64,000 bases of DNA from Ovis canadensis (taxonomy: Eukaryota > Chordata > Mammalia > Artiodactyla > Bovidae). Below the pieces are notes generated by a model. That model was not told the origin of the DNA, did no database searches, and worked only from the letters and a program-made list of their open reading frames with translations. Shown here in pieces: positions 37,497 through 49,099 of this stretch. The stretch is from positions 3,680,501-3,744,500 of the forward strand of contig NC_091247.1 of NCBI RefSeq assembly GCF_042477335.2, in the 5' to 3' direction. Every line of letters begins with the position of its first letter. The first letter of the stretch is position 1. Both the position numbers and the translations under genes were made by a program.

Positions 37497-37905
37497 GGCG
37501 TGTGTGCGTGCTGACGCTTCAGTCGTGTCCAGCTCTCCGCGACCCTATGGCTTGCTGCCTTCTGTTTTCTATTGTAGTCTCACATTTTATTTTATTATTT
37601 TATTTTTGCTGCACAACGTGTGGAATCTTAGTTCCCCGACCAGTGAATAAATCCACATCCCCTGCATTGGAAACATGGAGTCTTAACCCTGGACCACCAG
37701 GGAAGTCCCTGAAAGTGAAAGTGTCAGTTGCTCGGTCGTGTCCGACTCTTTGCGACCCCGTGGACTGTAGCCCGCCAGGCTCCTCTGTCCATGGGATTCT
37801 CCAGGCAAGAATCCTGGAGTGGGTTGCCATTTCCTCCTCCAGGGGATCTTCCCGACCCAGGGATTGAACCCACACCTCCTGCGTTGCAGGCGGATTCCCT
37901 GGAAA
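37497..37905 (-). mobile_element. SINE cluster: Bov-A piece, CHR-like SINE, Bov-tA
   Basis: Three antisense SINEs in a row: a Bov-A piece (37497-37568, 'gcttcagtcgtgtccagctc'); a CHR-like SINE (about 37575-37709, 'tagttccccgaccagtg' to 'gaccaccagggaagtccct'); and a Bov-tA (37711-37905, from 'gaaagtgaaagtgtcagttgc'). The CHR-like SINE appears to have landed in or beside an older Bov-tA. Confidence 0.82.
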
Positions 37906-37984
37906 TCACCCCATATCCCTTTAGAGAACTGAAGGAAAGAGCTTGTAACAGACCTCATCACACACACGGAAATCGTTGCTGCTC

Positions 37985-38676
37985 TTGACCTTCATTATTG
38001 GAGGCAGCTTCTGGGTCTGACAGTAGCCTGGGGGCTAGCTGGGGGTTGGATGCTAGGGACAACTCTGAAGGAGCCGGACCTGTGGTCCCCCCGCCATCTC
38101 CTCCACCCGCCTTTTGTCTGTAGAAAACTCCAGCCAGTAACGTTTCATCAGGACAAAATAATACAAGTTCAGTCATTAAGCAAAGTCAAGGGCCTTTGGT
38201 TCCTCTTCAAGGGCTGGAGATGATATTCTGAGCCATATCCTGGGAGCTGTCTTGTAGATGCCGAGACCTCCGCCAGGTGCAAGCAGTTAACTACTGATGA
38301 CCAGACTGTAGCCATGGCATAAGCTGCCCCAATTCCAAGGACCGGCCTCAACGAAGTGGGAGCCAATTGACCCCGGAATTGAAGATTAATTATACTTAAG
38401 CAAGATGACGCTGGTCAGATCACCGCATGACCAATTTCAAGACGACTGTCAGAGCTGACTGCTATTTCTGCATGTAGCCCCCTCCTTCCGTCTATAAAAG
38501 CTCTAGCCCTCTGGTCGTCAGTGGGGGGTGGAGTCAGCTTTTGGACACGAGTCTGCCCTCCCCTGCCCTGACCCCCACTCCCCCTGGTTGCCAGCCTCCA
38601 AAGTAAAGCAAGTCTTGCTTTCCACCACTTTACTGGCTCTGAAGCGGTGAGCAGTCAGACCCCACTTCCGGTAACA
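37985..38676 (+). mobile_element. LTR-like element with TATA box
   Basis: About 690 bp ending in CGGTAACA. It has a TATA-like 'tctataaaagctc' at about 38492 and CCAAT-like 'gaccaatttc' at about 38430. It shares blocks with 13465-14250 and is probably a solo LTR of the same ERV family. No internal viral genes are present and the 5' end is uncertain. Confidence 0.5.
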
Positions 38677-38679
38677 GCT

Positions 38680-39035
38680 AGGCATTTAGGGTTTTGTGCA
38701 GATGCACAGACTGTCTTGACCGTAAAAGCAGGAGGCGGGGTGGGCGGAACACAAACGTTGGGTCAGCTGCTGACCCAGGCAGAGCCCACCGTTGGATCTC
38801 AGTGAGCAAATGAGGCGTGTGAAATGACCAGTTGTGTGTAAGACACACAGAACTCTCCTCCGTGCTATGCATACGCTAAATGTTAGAGCTACAGCTTCCT
38901 TCACCGTGCTTTCCCATCAGGCTTGGAGGGAGGCAAACCTTTTCCCAGGGCCGTAGGAGAGTGTGAAGCGCTGCCTCTGCTCCCCCATCCCCGGAGCTGC
39001 CTGCTCCCTAAAGGACCAGGGATTCCCAGAACGCC
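38680..39035. other. Intergenic, nothing recognised
   Basis: About 350 bp between the LTR-like element and the G-rich minisatellite. No exon or repeat family was recognised. Confidence 0.35.
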
Positions 39036-39036
39036 A

Positions 39037-39730
39037 CCTTCTGGATGCTGGGGGCGGTGCTGGGGGGGTGCTGGGGGTGCTGGTGGGGTGCTGGGGTGAG
39101 GAGCTGGGGTGGGGTCCTGGGGGATGCTGGGGGGTGCTGGGGTGGGGTGCTGGGGGTGCTGGGGTGGGGTGCTGGGGGTACTGGGGTGGGGTGCTGGGGG
39201 TGCTGGGGGCTGCTGGGGGCTACTGGGGTGGGGTGCTGGGGGTGCTGGGGTGGGGTGCTGGGTGGTGCTGGGGTAGGGGTGCTGGGGTGGGGGTGCTGGG
39301 TGGGGTGCTTGGGTGGGGTGCTGGGGGTGCTGGGGGCTGCTGGGGTGGGGTGCTGGGGGGTACTGGGGTGGGGTGCTGGGGTGGGGGTGCTGGGTGGGGT
39401 GCTGGGGTGGGGGTGCTGGGTGGGGTGCTGGGGGTGCTGGGTGTGCTGGGGTGGGGTGCTGGGGTGGGGTGCTGGGAGATGCTGGGGGTGCTGGGGTGGG
39501 GTGCTGGGGGTGGTGAGGGCTGCTGGGGTGGGGTGCTGGGGTGGTGCTGGGGGGTGCTGGGGTGGGGTGCTGGGGTGGGGTGCTGGGGGGTGCTGGGGTG
39601 GGGTGCTGGAGTGAGGTGCTGGGGGTGCTGGGGTGGGGTGCTGGAGTGAGGTGCTGGGGGTGCTGGGGGGTGCTGGGGTGGGGGTGCTGGGTGGGGTGCT
39701 GGGGGTGCTGGGTGGGGGTGCTGGGGTAGG
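39037..39730 (+). repeat. G-rich minisatellite (GCTGGGGGT / GCTGGGGTGGGGT)n
   Basis: About 690 bp built from 9-, 13- and 14-bp variants of GCTGGGG-GGGT in irregular order. The plus strand has runs of 4-6 G every few bases, so stable G-quadruplexes are expected on it. The long open frames across it (all Gly, Trp, Val, Leu, Ala and Cys) are by-products of the repeat. Confidence 0.97.
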
Positions 39731-39801
39731 AGCTCTGTCTGTCTTGATGAGGGACTTGTCTCCTTTTCTTCTAGTTGCTCTCTCCTGTTTGGGGCACATG
39801 T

Positions 39802-40001
39802 TGTTGTTGCTGTTGTTGACCCCATGACCACAGCACTCCCGGCCTCGCTGTCCTCCACCATCTCCCAGAGCTTGCTCAAACTCATGTCCATTGAGTCAAT
39901 GACGCCATCCAACCATCTCATCCTCTGTCACCCTCTTCTCATCCTGCACTCAATCTTTCCAGCATCAGGGTCTTTTCAAAAGAGTCGGCTCTTTGCATCA
40001 G
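39802..40001 (-). mobile_element. BovB LINE 3' fragment
   Basis: Antisense, diverged: 'aaactcatgtccattgagtc', 'tcatcctctgtcaccctc', 'catcagggtcttttcaaaag'. It ends at about 40001 with both sides truncated. Confidence 0.85.
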
Positions 40002-40004
40002 GTT

Positions 40005-41335
40005 ATATTTGCCTTGAAAATCATCCATCTGGGGCTTTAAGCACATGAGGTTACCGTCGAACAGCATAATCAGTCCCTTACGATTCTTTTAAATAACTTC
40101 CCCTTGATCTGTGGCCACTGATAGTTCCTGGGAATGTTTGACTTGTGTGTCTCCCAAGTGTTTCTGGCAGGTGAGCAAGACCCTCCACGCCTCAGCCCAC
40201 CCCCACATCTGGGGCACAGGTGCCTGGGTTTGTCGAGTTTCTCTTTTTTGTTGTTTGTTGTTTTCATCTCTATTGAAGGTGACAGCCGTGCTGCTGGGTG
40301 TACCCTGCAGGTGACTGGATCCTTCATCCCACAGCCACCAGGGGGCAGCACCGGAGGCAGCAGCAAAGGCTCAGAGACCAAGTCCTGCAGCCCCCGCTGA
40401 GGGTAAGAGGCCAGGTGGGCAGGGCAGAGGCAGATGCTACAGATGGCACGCAAGGAGCTGGGGCTGGACTCTGGGCTCTGAACAGCGGAGCAGCACGCTG
40501 AGCACTCGGGGTCGGGGCGGAAAGAGCTGAAGGAAGGCGGGAGAAGGGGTTTGCGTGTGGGAAGGAGGAGCTGAGAGGGTAGAGACCGAGGACGCAGGCC
40601 ATGGGGAGGGACTGGACTCGGAAGAGGGTCGGGATGGCCCACAGTGAGTCTAAGTGTGAGAAACAAGACCGTGTGCAGGGGAAGAGCCACCAGCAATTTC
40701 TCTTGCATCCTTTTGTTTCTGTTTGAAGACAGTTGTCCACAAGCGGACAAGAGGCTCTGACCCTGGACGTTTAGTCTCCACTATTTTTATTTAAATAATT
40801 CACCAGAAAGCCCCAGATGTTGCAAACGGTCGTGGAAAATTCAATAGAACAAGAAGATGCTGTGTGTGCTCTCTTGGGTGATGCCCTGGTCCCTGTATCA
40901 CCAGCAAAGGGCCTGAGGGCAGAGAGACATGTGAGCAGGGGCAGGCCCACTCTGTGAGTCGGAACCGACCCACGAGAACGGTCTTGGAGGAATTCATGCT
41001 GCCCCAGCTCCAGCGTGAGGCTGGAGGCAACCGCGCATGAAAAGCTTGTGTTTGGGCCCGGGCACCCCCAAGTCCAGGCAGTGCCCAGCCCCCCGGACAA
41101 AGCGCTGCTGGCAGGTCAGAGTCAGGCGGCCCGGCCTCTCCCTGGTCAGAGCTCGGAGCAGCCCATGGGGCTGGGCGCGGTCAGTTGATGCTGAGTGTTG
41201 CCGCTCTCGTCTTCCCTGCAGAGAGCTTCCTGCTGACGTCTGCTGTCCTCCCTGCCCGGCAGTGCCAGCCGAATGTGGTGACGCTTGAACTTGAGCTGCC
41301 TTCACTCACTATAATCCCTCATCCTATTCAGGGCT
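40005..41335. other. Intergenic, no gene recognised
   Basis: Unique-looking sequence up to the broken edge of the third lipocalin copy. No remains of exons 3-7 of that copy were found here. The open frames have no conserved features. One CTCF-like motif lies within (40335-40350). Confidence 0.4.
40335..40350 (+). promoter_or_regulatory. CTCF-like motif
   Basis: CCACCAGGGGGCAGCA matches the core of the vertebrate CTCF consensus closely. A match by eye says nothing of occupancy. Confidence 0.45.
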
Positions 41336-41607
41336 CCTGCTGGGAACCCGCCAGGCGCTGAGGACCCAGGCCTGCGGCTGCCCAGTGGCCTCCACACAGG
41401 CATCTCCCCACACCGACCCCCGGGCCGTCCTGTGAGGCCTGAAGCCCTGGGCAGGGCTCCAAGGGCACCGGGACCTGTGAGCTCCATCCCCGCTCCCTGG
41501 GGCCCTGGTCCCGCCCACAGTGGAGCTGGATCCAGCCAGGAGCCCTGCCCTTGCAGGCCCGCAGCCTGGGGAGGGGGTGATTTGTTGGGGGTGGGAGGGG
41601 CTCCCAT

Positions 41608-42188
41608 CGTTTCTGCAGGAGGATCTCCAGGATCTCCAGTCCCTCGGGCCTCAGCTCCTCTGTGTACACACCAGCGGGGGCGGGCGTGCTCTCAGCGTCC
41701 AGGAGGGAGATGTTGCTGGCTGCCACGGCCTCAGAGTGCCACGTCCCTGCACCTGGCCTGGAGAGGGCAGAAAGGAGGTCCCCACTGCACAGCGGGCTCT
41801 CTGTCCCACCCCCGCCAGGCCAGGCCGGGTCTAACTGAAGAGGGGGACGGACATAGGAGGACCCTCTGCTCTCTAGTGGACACTGAGCTGTGGAATTTCC
41901 CGCACCTGAAGTAACACTTCTCTGTTAACCCAGGTGGATTTAAAGTCCACGTCATGAGCCTCACTTAGGACCGTCTGGGTCTTGGGGAACAAGCCATGTG
42001 CACCCTGAAGAGGGTTTCCTCACATCGTGTCTTCCGTGGGTGTGCCTTCAGGCCTCTGAGGCCCAGCTCCCCTGCAGCTCGCCACCCCCTGGCCACCCTC
42101 AGCCTCAGGCCCTGCATGGTCTGGGTGATGACGAAGATCTGGGTGCCACAGGTGAGGGCCAAGCCCAGGGCAAGCAGAGGTGCTTCAT
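41608..42188 (-). pseudogene. Truncated beta-lactoglobulin-like pseudogene (copy 3)
   Basis: Only exon 1 (42188-42097) and exon 2 (41752-41608) remain. Exon 1 has ATG and lipocalin signal-peptide sequence but lacks one base after the fourth codon (CTC-TG), which shifts the frame. Beyond the lesion the other frame gives ...GLALTCGTQ and VITQTMQGL. Exon 2 lacks one base at its start (GTGCAGGGACG where beta-lactoglobulin has GTGGCGGGGACT), and its donor reads AT instead of GT. Similarity to beta-lactoglobulin continues into intron 2 and stops at about 41340. Exons 3-7 were not found downstream, so the copy was cut off within intron 2. Confidence 0.88.
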
Positions 42189-42540
42189 GGCTGCAGCCGG
42201 GGTGGCACTTCTGAGCTCTGGAGGGAGAGGAGGGCTCAACCAGCCGGCTCGGGGCCTTATACAGGAGGTGAGCCAGCCAGCCAGCCTGGGCCGGGCCCCC
42301 AGCCACATGGTTCCCCGAATCCCCCCTGGCCCATCCTCGGGCCCTCAGGCAGCTTCCTCCACCAGGACAATAGGAGGCCTTCTTCCATCCCAGGCGGAGC
42401 CGGAAGGCCCCTTGTGTCCTGGGCCTGGACGCTTCCTGGTAGGCCCCAGATTGGGCTAGGGGGTTCTGGCTGTGGGTCCAGGCTGGTCACCAGTGCCAGG
42501 AGCACTTCCGGGGTCAGCCTCTTGGACACGACAGCCTGAC
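42189..42540 (-). promoter_or_regulatory. Promoter remnant of copy 3 with TATA and STAT5-type site
   Basis: TATAAG at 42261-42256 and TTCCCCGAA (42311-42319, a TTCN3GAA match) at exactly the spacing found in beta-lactoglobulin. The first ~350 bp upstream resemble that promoter closely ('caataggaggccttcttccatcc', 'cacttccggggtcagcctctt'). Confidence 0.6.
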
Positions 42541-42544
42541 CTGG

Positions 42545-43115
42545 GTTCTCTCCCCCAAGCCCGTCACCTCTGTGCCCCAGAGCTCTGTGCGTTTGGCAGC
42601 AGGAAAACCTGGGGTCGGTGTGTTGTGGCCACGCGGTCTGGACATCTTCACCCCCAAAATAATCTCTTAAATCCACCTTTCCTGTTGTGTTCCCCATAGC
42701 ATTTCCCTCGTTCTAGACCCACAAATAAGTGTCTATGGGCAAGATGACTGAAACACCCCTCCCCTCCCCATCGCACATTCAGCTGCCGGAGGGAAGTCTC
42801 CAATGCAAATGCGACCCAATCCTTCTTTTCTCTGAAACAAACGTGAGTCCCTCTTGGCATTCCCCATTGTTTAGGGAGCGGTTCTCACCCTTTAGGGCTC
42901 CTCGGAATCACCTGGAGAATCCCTCAAGGATGGTGTTCCCCCGGGGTCCACCGAGATCCACAGGGCAGGGACTGGCCTGCCACAATCGAGTGCAAGGCAA
43001 GAATGCAGACTGGAGAGAGGTTATGAAGAACCGTCACGCAGCCTCATGTTGACCTCACAGCTACATCACTTAGTATCTCTGTGATCCTCAGACTATATAT
43101 ATACACGTATTTCCT
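42545..43115. other. Intergenic, nothing recognised
   Basis: About 570 bp. It contains an old-looking 'gttctcaccctttagggctcc..gaatcacctgg' segment of mammalian-wide repeat character. No exon was recognised. Confidence 0.35.
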
Positions 43116-43117
43116 TT

Positions 43118-43255
43118 TTGCTTAAAATTTTTTTAAGCGTTATTATTTTTTTGGCCATGTGGCATGTGGGATCTAGTTCTCTGACCAGGGACTGAACCCA
43201 TGTCCCCCACACTGGAAGGTAGAGTCTTAACCACTGGGCCAGCAGGGAAGTCCTC
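43118..43255 (-). mobile_element. tRNA-derived SINE (CHR-like), truncated
   Basis: Antisense: 'gcatgtgggatctagttctc', 'gaccagggactgaaccc', ending 'gccagcagggaagtcct'. Confidence 0.8.
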
Positions 43256-43321
43256 AAGATTACATATATATATATATTTCTGCATCTTGATTTTCTCTTG
43301 TATATAACAGTTGGGGATGAT

Positions 43322-43737
43322 CAGTTCAGTTCAGTTTCTCAGTCATGTCTGACTCTTTGCGACCCCATGGACTGCAGCATGCCAGGCCTCCCTGCCCATC
43401 ACCAACTCCCGGAGTTTACCCAAATTCATGTTGACTGAGTGGGTGATGCCATCCAACCATCTCCTCCTCTGTCATCCCTTTCTCCTCCTGCCCTCAATCT
43501 TTCCCAACATCAGGGTCTTTTCTAATGAGTCAGCTCTTCGCATCAGGTGGTCAAAGTATTGGAGTTCCAGCTTCAACATCAGTCCTTCCAATGAACACCC
43601 AGGACGGATCTCCCTTAGGATGGACTGGTTGGATCTCCTTGCAGTCCAAGGAACTCTCAAGAGTATTCTCCAACACCACAGCTCAGAAGCATCAATTCTT
43701 CAGCACTCAGCTTTCTTTATAGTCCAACTCTTACATC
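43322..43737 (-). mobile_element. BovB LINE 3' part
   Basis: Antisense BovB terminal ~415 bp, from the (cagtt) terminus to 'gtccaactcttacatcca', where it stops abruptly and abuts BovB 5' sequence in the other orientation. See the next entry. Confidence 0.9.
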
Positions 43738-45148
43738 CAGTAAGACAGTAGGCGCTGAGAGAGGCCATCAGAGGGCAGACAGACTGAAACCACACTCACA
43801 GAAAACTAGCCAATCTGATCACATGGACCACAGCCTTGTTTAACTCAACGAAACTAAGCCATGCCATGTAGGGCCACCCAAGACAAACGGGTCATGGTGG
43901 AGAGGTCTGACAGAAAGCGGTCCACTGGAGAAGGGAATGGCAAACCACTTAAGCATTCTTGCCTTGAGAGCCCCATGAACAGTATGAAAAGGCAAAAAGA
44001 TAGGACACTGAAAGAGGAACTCCCCAGGTCAGTAGGTGCCCAATATGCTACTGGAGAAAAGTGGAGAAATAACTCCAGAAAGAATGAAGGGATGGAGCCA
44101 AAGCCAAAACAACACCCAGGTGTGGATGTGACTGGCGATAGAAGCAAGGTTTGATGTTGTAAAGAGCAATATTGCATAGGAACCTGGAAGGTTAGGTCCA
44201 TGAATCAAGGCCAATTGGAAGTGGTCAAACAGGAGATGGCAAGAGTGAAAGTCGACATTCTAGGAATCAGCGAACTAAAATGGACTGGAATGGGTGAATT
44301 TAACTCAGATGACCATTTTATCTATTACTGTGGGCAGGAATCCCTTAGAAGAGATGGAGTAGCCCTCATAGTCAACAAAAGAGTCCAAAATGCAGTACTT
44401 GGATGCAATCTCAAAAACAACAGAAATAATCTCTATTTGTTTCCAAGGCAAACCATTCAATATCACGGTAATCCAAGTCTATGCCCCGACCAGTAGTGCT
44501 GAAGATGCTGAAGTTGAACAGTTCTATAAAGACTTACAAGACCTTTTAGAACTAACACCCAAAAAAGATTCATGTATGTAATCCTTTTCGTTATAGGGGA
44601 CTGGAATGCAAAAGCAGGAAGTCAAGAAACACCTGGAGTAACAGGCAAATTTGGCCTTGGAATACGGAATGAAGCAAGGCAAAGGCTAATAGAATTTTGC
44701 CAAGAGAACGCACTGGTCATAGAAAACACCCTCTTCCAACAACACAAGAGAAGACTCTACATATGGACATCACCAGATGGTCAACACCAAAATCAGATTG
44801 ATTATATTCTTTGCAGCCAAAGATGGAGAAACTCTTTACAGTCAGAAAAAAACAAGACTGGGAGCTGACTGTGGCTCAGATCATGAACTTCTTATTGCCA
44901 AATTCAGACTGAAATGGAAGAAAGTGGAGAAAACCACTAGACCATTCAGGTATGATCTAAATAAAATCCCTTATGATTATACAGTGGAAGTGAGAAATAG
45001 ATTTAAGGGCCTAGATCTGATAGACAGAGTGCCTGATGAACTATGGACAGAGGTTCGTGACATTGTACCAGAGACAGGGAGCAAGACCACTCCCAAGAAA
45101 AAGAAATGCAAAAAAGCAAAATGGCTATCTGAGGAGGCCTTACAAATA
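43738..45148 (+). mobile_element. BovB LINE 5' part with endonuclease region, inverted to its neighbour
   Basis: Sense BovB 5' region: leader 'gccatcagagggcagacag', then frames for the APE-like endonuclease (ILGISELKWTGMGEF, IGDWNAKAGSQETPG, SDHELLIAKFRLK) broken by frameshifts at about 44490, 44570 and 44860. It stops at about 45148. Together with 43322-43737 it forms a head-to-head pair with only a junction between them. Confidence 0.9.
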
Positions 45149-45289
45149 GACAATTTATCTCATGGGTTTAATGTAAGAATAAAAAGAAATCGTAAGAATG
45201 GAAAGAAATTGTTGTGAATGTCAGTTAAGTGTGATCACGGCACACAGCTCTACTTGGGGTGACATCCATGAAAGGTGCGTCTTATACTT

Positions 45290-45860
45290 CTTTTCCTAAT
45301 GTAATTTTTGATTGTATTGAAGTATAGTTGATTTGGGGCCACTTCCCTGGTGGCTCAGAGATTAAAGAATCCACCTGCCAATGCAGGAGACCTGGGTTGG
45401 TCCCCTGGGTGGGGAAGATCCCCTGGAGAAAGGGATGGCTCCCCACTCCGGTATTCTTGCCTGGAGAATTCTGTGGACAGAGGAGCCTGGTGGGCTATAG
45501 TCCATGGGATCGCAGAGAGTTGGCCACGACGGAGGGACTGACACCTTCACAGTTGATTTACAATGTTGTGTTAGCTTTAGGTGTCCAGCAAAGTGACTCA
45601 GTTATACGTACAGTCATTCCTTGTCAGATTCTTTCCCGTGCAGGGTATTACAGAATATTGAGTGTGCATAGTTCCCTGTGCTATAGACCTTGCTGTCCGC
45701 TTCTTCTAGCTATAGTAGTTTGTGTATGCCAATCCCAAACTCCTCGTTTATTCCCCCCTTTTCCCCTTTGGTAACCGTAAGTTTGCATTCAACGTCTGAG
45801 TCTGTTTCTGTCTTTTCGAGAAGTTCATCTGCATCATTGTTTTAGATCCCACATAGAGAG
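45290..45860 (-). mobile_element. L1 3'-end fragment, interrupted by Bov-tA
   Basis: Antisense artiodactyl L1 3' UTR: 'tgattgtattgaagtatag' then, after the SINE, 'gttgatttacaatgttgtg' and 'ttcccctttggtaaccgtaag'. No coding sequence remains. Confidence 0.75.
45341..45550 (+). mobile_element. Bov-tA SINE
   Basis: Sense, complete: 'cttccctggtggctcagag' to 'ttggccacgacggagggac'. The flanking L1 sequence repeats 'agttgattt' on each side (about 45327 and 45551), which is likely the target-site duplication. Confidence 0.92.
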
Positions 45861-45864
45861 ATGC

Positions 45865-48180
45865 GCTTTCCTGTAGCTGTCAGATAGCGAGGGCTGGCTG
45901 GGTCTGACACCGCAGGAAGGAGCCCCAAGGTTGTGGGGCGCTGGTCACTGTCAAAGCTGAGTGCTGGGTCCAAAGGGCTCACCCCACCATCCTCTCCCTG
46001 CATGCTCGAGAGTTTCCATGGTTTTTGCAAAGTGAAAAACCCTGGAATCACCCATGTGTGACCTCTGGGAGGTATTGGCCGAGAGGCTGCAGTCACAGGG
46101 CCCAGCAACTTCTTACCTTGTGTTTTCCAAGCTCCCAAGCTGTTCCCGCTTCTGGCCAAACCACCGCTGCACAGTGCGCACGCGTATGTGTGTGTGTGTG
46201 TGTATACACTGAAAAACACTTCCCTCTCTGCCTTGGTTTATCAACATAATCACAGAGCAAATCCCCACCTGCACACCAGTCTGTCCCTGGACTCCTCCGT
46301 GCCCAGCATGCCCAGTAGCATCACCTGCCATCACCAGATCTGTGTCAGGTTGGTACCTGGTCAGCCAAGTTTCCCCTCACTGTTCCCTTTATCGGAAGAG
46401 ATTGGTCATTCTTATGCATTTATCCTTCCATACAAATATGAAAATGCCTTGCTACTTTTCATTAAAACACCATGGAATTTCACTGTGTTTGGGGCATGCT
46501 TGTATATTTATTTGGGGACCGGTGTTGCCGTGGTGGCAGCCAGGGCCCTGTAGCTCAGGTTGTGTAGATTTCCTCCCAGGTGCGAAGAATGTGCGTAGTC
46601 TTGCAAATTTGCTCTAAGGTTTACTCCTTGCTAATTTGCTAATTTAGACTTCACATCGTTCTTCTGTCAAATATCCAGCTGGATTTTGGTGTTTGGGAAA
46701 AGAAACCCCCTATACCATGTCAACCGGGAAAAAAAACAAAACAAAACAAAACAAAAAAAACCCCACAACTAAGAAGCTGAGTTGCACTTTATTTCACAGA
46801 CAAAACTAAGGACTTAATCCCAGGAGGCAGCATCTCAGATAAGCCTGAGAAAATATTCCAAAGAAGCAAGGAGGGGGAAGAGCCAGGACATTTAGGAGGT
46901 TTTTTTTACAATGAATACCGGATAGTGGGAACATCAAATAATTACTGTAAACTAAATGAAACCAGATATATCAAGTTAAGGAATTTAGCGCTTTTCTATG
47001 TATGGGTAGATGCGAAGTCTGGGCTCACTGAAATCATTCCTTTGACGTGTACCTTAGCTATTTGGGGCCCCTGTCCTGAGCTTTTCATCCTGAGTCTCCT
47101 CAGGGTGCCGCATGGGAGGGTGGCTGACTGCTAGATGGGGGGCATCCTGCCTCCATCCTGAGTTCCGTCAGGGCTCACCCTCCAGCAGCTGTAATATGAT
47201 GGTTCAATGGCTGCAACGTTCTTTGTTTACTGACAAGGCGGCAATATTTCATCATGGACGACCACCATCTGGGCAACACTTTGCACTAGCTAGGTTCAGG
47301 GATTCCCAGCTCACATTCTGTTTCTCTAAGTAGAAAATCACAGAAATGGTAGTTACCCCTTCGTGCTCACCTGATCTAGTCTCTATAAATCTCTTTTTTT
47401 TCTTGTCTTAATGCATTGACAACAATCACTAGCACGTTGGAGCCCACAGAGATGAAATGGGTGTTCTAGACTCACTGCCAAATTGTGGGAACACATCTAC
47501 ATTTCAGAGTTAAGTGTGGTATGAACTCAGGTTTCTGAGAAACAAACTTCATGAGGTTGAGGAGACGTTCTGTTTGCAGTTTGCCAGGAGGGTTTGGTCC
47601 TCTGGTTGTGTGGAGCTTTTTATCAAGTGCTTTTCCCATCTAGTGAAATAGACGTAGAGTTTTCTTTCGATCTGTGCATGTGGTGACCTATACGGACAGA
47701 TTTCCTAAATTTCAGGAACAACAAGAGTCTGCCATGAAAACCATCACTACCTAATATTGTACCAGCCCATTTGTTAATGCAATTAGATAAGCAGGACAAA
47801 CGGAAGTATAAAAACTGGGAAGAGGAAAGTAAACCGACCGCCGCAGACAGGTGATGTGCTTGTGTGTCTAGAAAGCCCGAGAAAATCACCCAGAGGTCAA
47901 CTATGAATGATAGACATCCGATGACTCATGAGAAGACAAACACAGAGTTACTGAAAAATAAATAAATAAAGTTCTAGAGTGAAAAAAGAACATAAATAAA
48001 AGTAGTTTAGGAAACAGTGTCTTTCATACATGGGTAAGCGGCAAGCAGCTATAAGCCCTAAAGCAGGTAAAGAGTCAATTGGAATATGAGCAAAATAATA
48101 AAACCCTTGCAGCGCGTAACAGACAAGCGCAGGGACTTTTCCAGGAGAGCTTTCAAAGCCTTTTGGGGACCGCCTAGCAA
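45865..48180. other. Intergenic, no gene recognised
   Basis: About 2.3 kb. It holds a short (GT)n run at 46183-46203 and an A/C-rich tract at about 46730-46765 (aaaacaaaac repeats). The 46770-46940 part has an LTR-like feel ('gcactttatttcacagac') but no clear ends. AT content rises after 46600. No exon or conserved frame was seen. Confidence 0.4.
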
Positions 48181-48183
48181 CTT

Positions 48184-48396
48184 GACTTCCCAGGCGGCGT
48201 TAGTGGTAAAGAACGTGCTTGCCAGTGCAGGAGACACAAGAGGCGTGGGTTTGATCCCTGGGTTGGGAAGATCCCCTAGAGTAGGAAATGGCATCCCACT
48301 CCAGTCCTGGAAGATTCCGTGGACAGAGGAGTCTGGTAGGCTACAGGCCATGGGGTCGTAAGGAGTCAGACATGACTGAGCATGCGTGCAGCAACT
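48184..48396 (+). mobile_element. Bov-tA SINE
   Basis: Sense: 'gacttcccaggcggcgttag', 'ggtttgatccctgggttgg', 'ggagtcagacatgactgagc'. Confidence 0.92.
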
Positions 48397-48399
48397 CAA

Positions 48400-49090
48400 A
48401 AGGAAGACAGCGCCTAAGGCTTGGCGTAAGGAAACCCGATGTAAAAATGTCAGTTTTCTCAAGAGCAATTATCAACGCAATATTTTTAAGAATTTATGGG
48501 AAAAAGTAAGTAACACAAATGTTGCCATCTTAACCACGCTTCGGTGCTCAGCGCAGGGGTATCAGCACGTTCCCATCGCTGGGCAGCCTCCACCACTGTC
48601 ATCTCCAGAACTTTCTCGTCTTCCCAAACTGACCCTAAATCCCCATGAAGCACTCAGCCCCATGCCAGTGACTGGCCCCACTGTCTAGTCCAGTCTCCAT
48701 GGGGCCCCACGTGGGTGGAATCACACAAGATTTGTCCTGTGCAAACTGGAGTGGGGGGGGCGGTGTGAGGGGCCCTGGGGTTTACAGGGGAAAGACCACG
48801 GTGTCACTGTCCCCTGTCCCCCTGCCCGTCGGTTAGAAACGGGTGCGCCCGCCCCTGCTGGGGGCGGCATTGGCTGCGGGGGGACCGGGTGGCTTCCCGG
48901 GCCGGAGCGGGCAGTGCTCGGTGACGTCCTGTGGACTCCGGTGCTAAGCGTTCCTCCAACACAGGCGGCTGCACAAGCAGATGCGGCCCCGTGGACGTTT
49001 GCCTGCGGGCCTGACGGGGCACGCACACCCTCGGGCACCCCCGGGGCCGAGCCTCTGGTCCCAGCCAGGAGGAAAAAGAGGGGGGGATGC
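48400..49090. other. 3' flank of the LCN-like pseudogene
   Basis: The last exon(s) of the neighbouring lipocalin would be expected here. I found no clear exon 6 with its Cys and stop codon, nor a good polyadenylation signal. Confidence 0.35.
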
Positions 49091-49099
49091 GACTCTTAC

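Noticed and set aside
38963-39799. Long open frames on both strands (228 to 263 codons) rich in Gly, Trp and Cys or in Pro, Thr and Ser
   Set aside because: They run through the G-rich minisatellite in several frames at once; the low-complexity composition comes from the repeat.
40005-41335. Search for exons 3-7 of the third beta-lactoglobulin-like copy
   Set aside because: No match to the Cys-rich exon 4 or the 3' UTR was found; similarity ends in intron 2 at about 41340.
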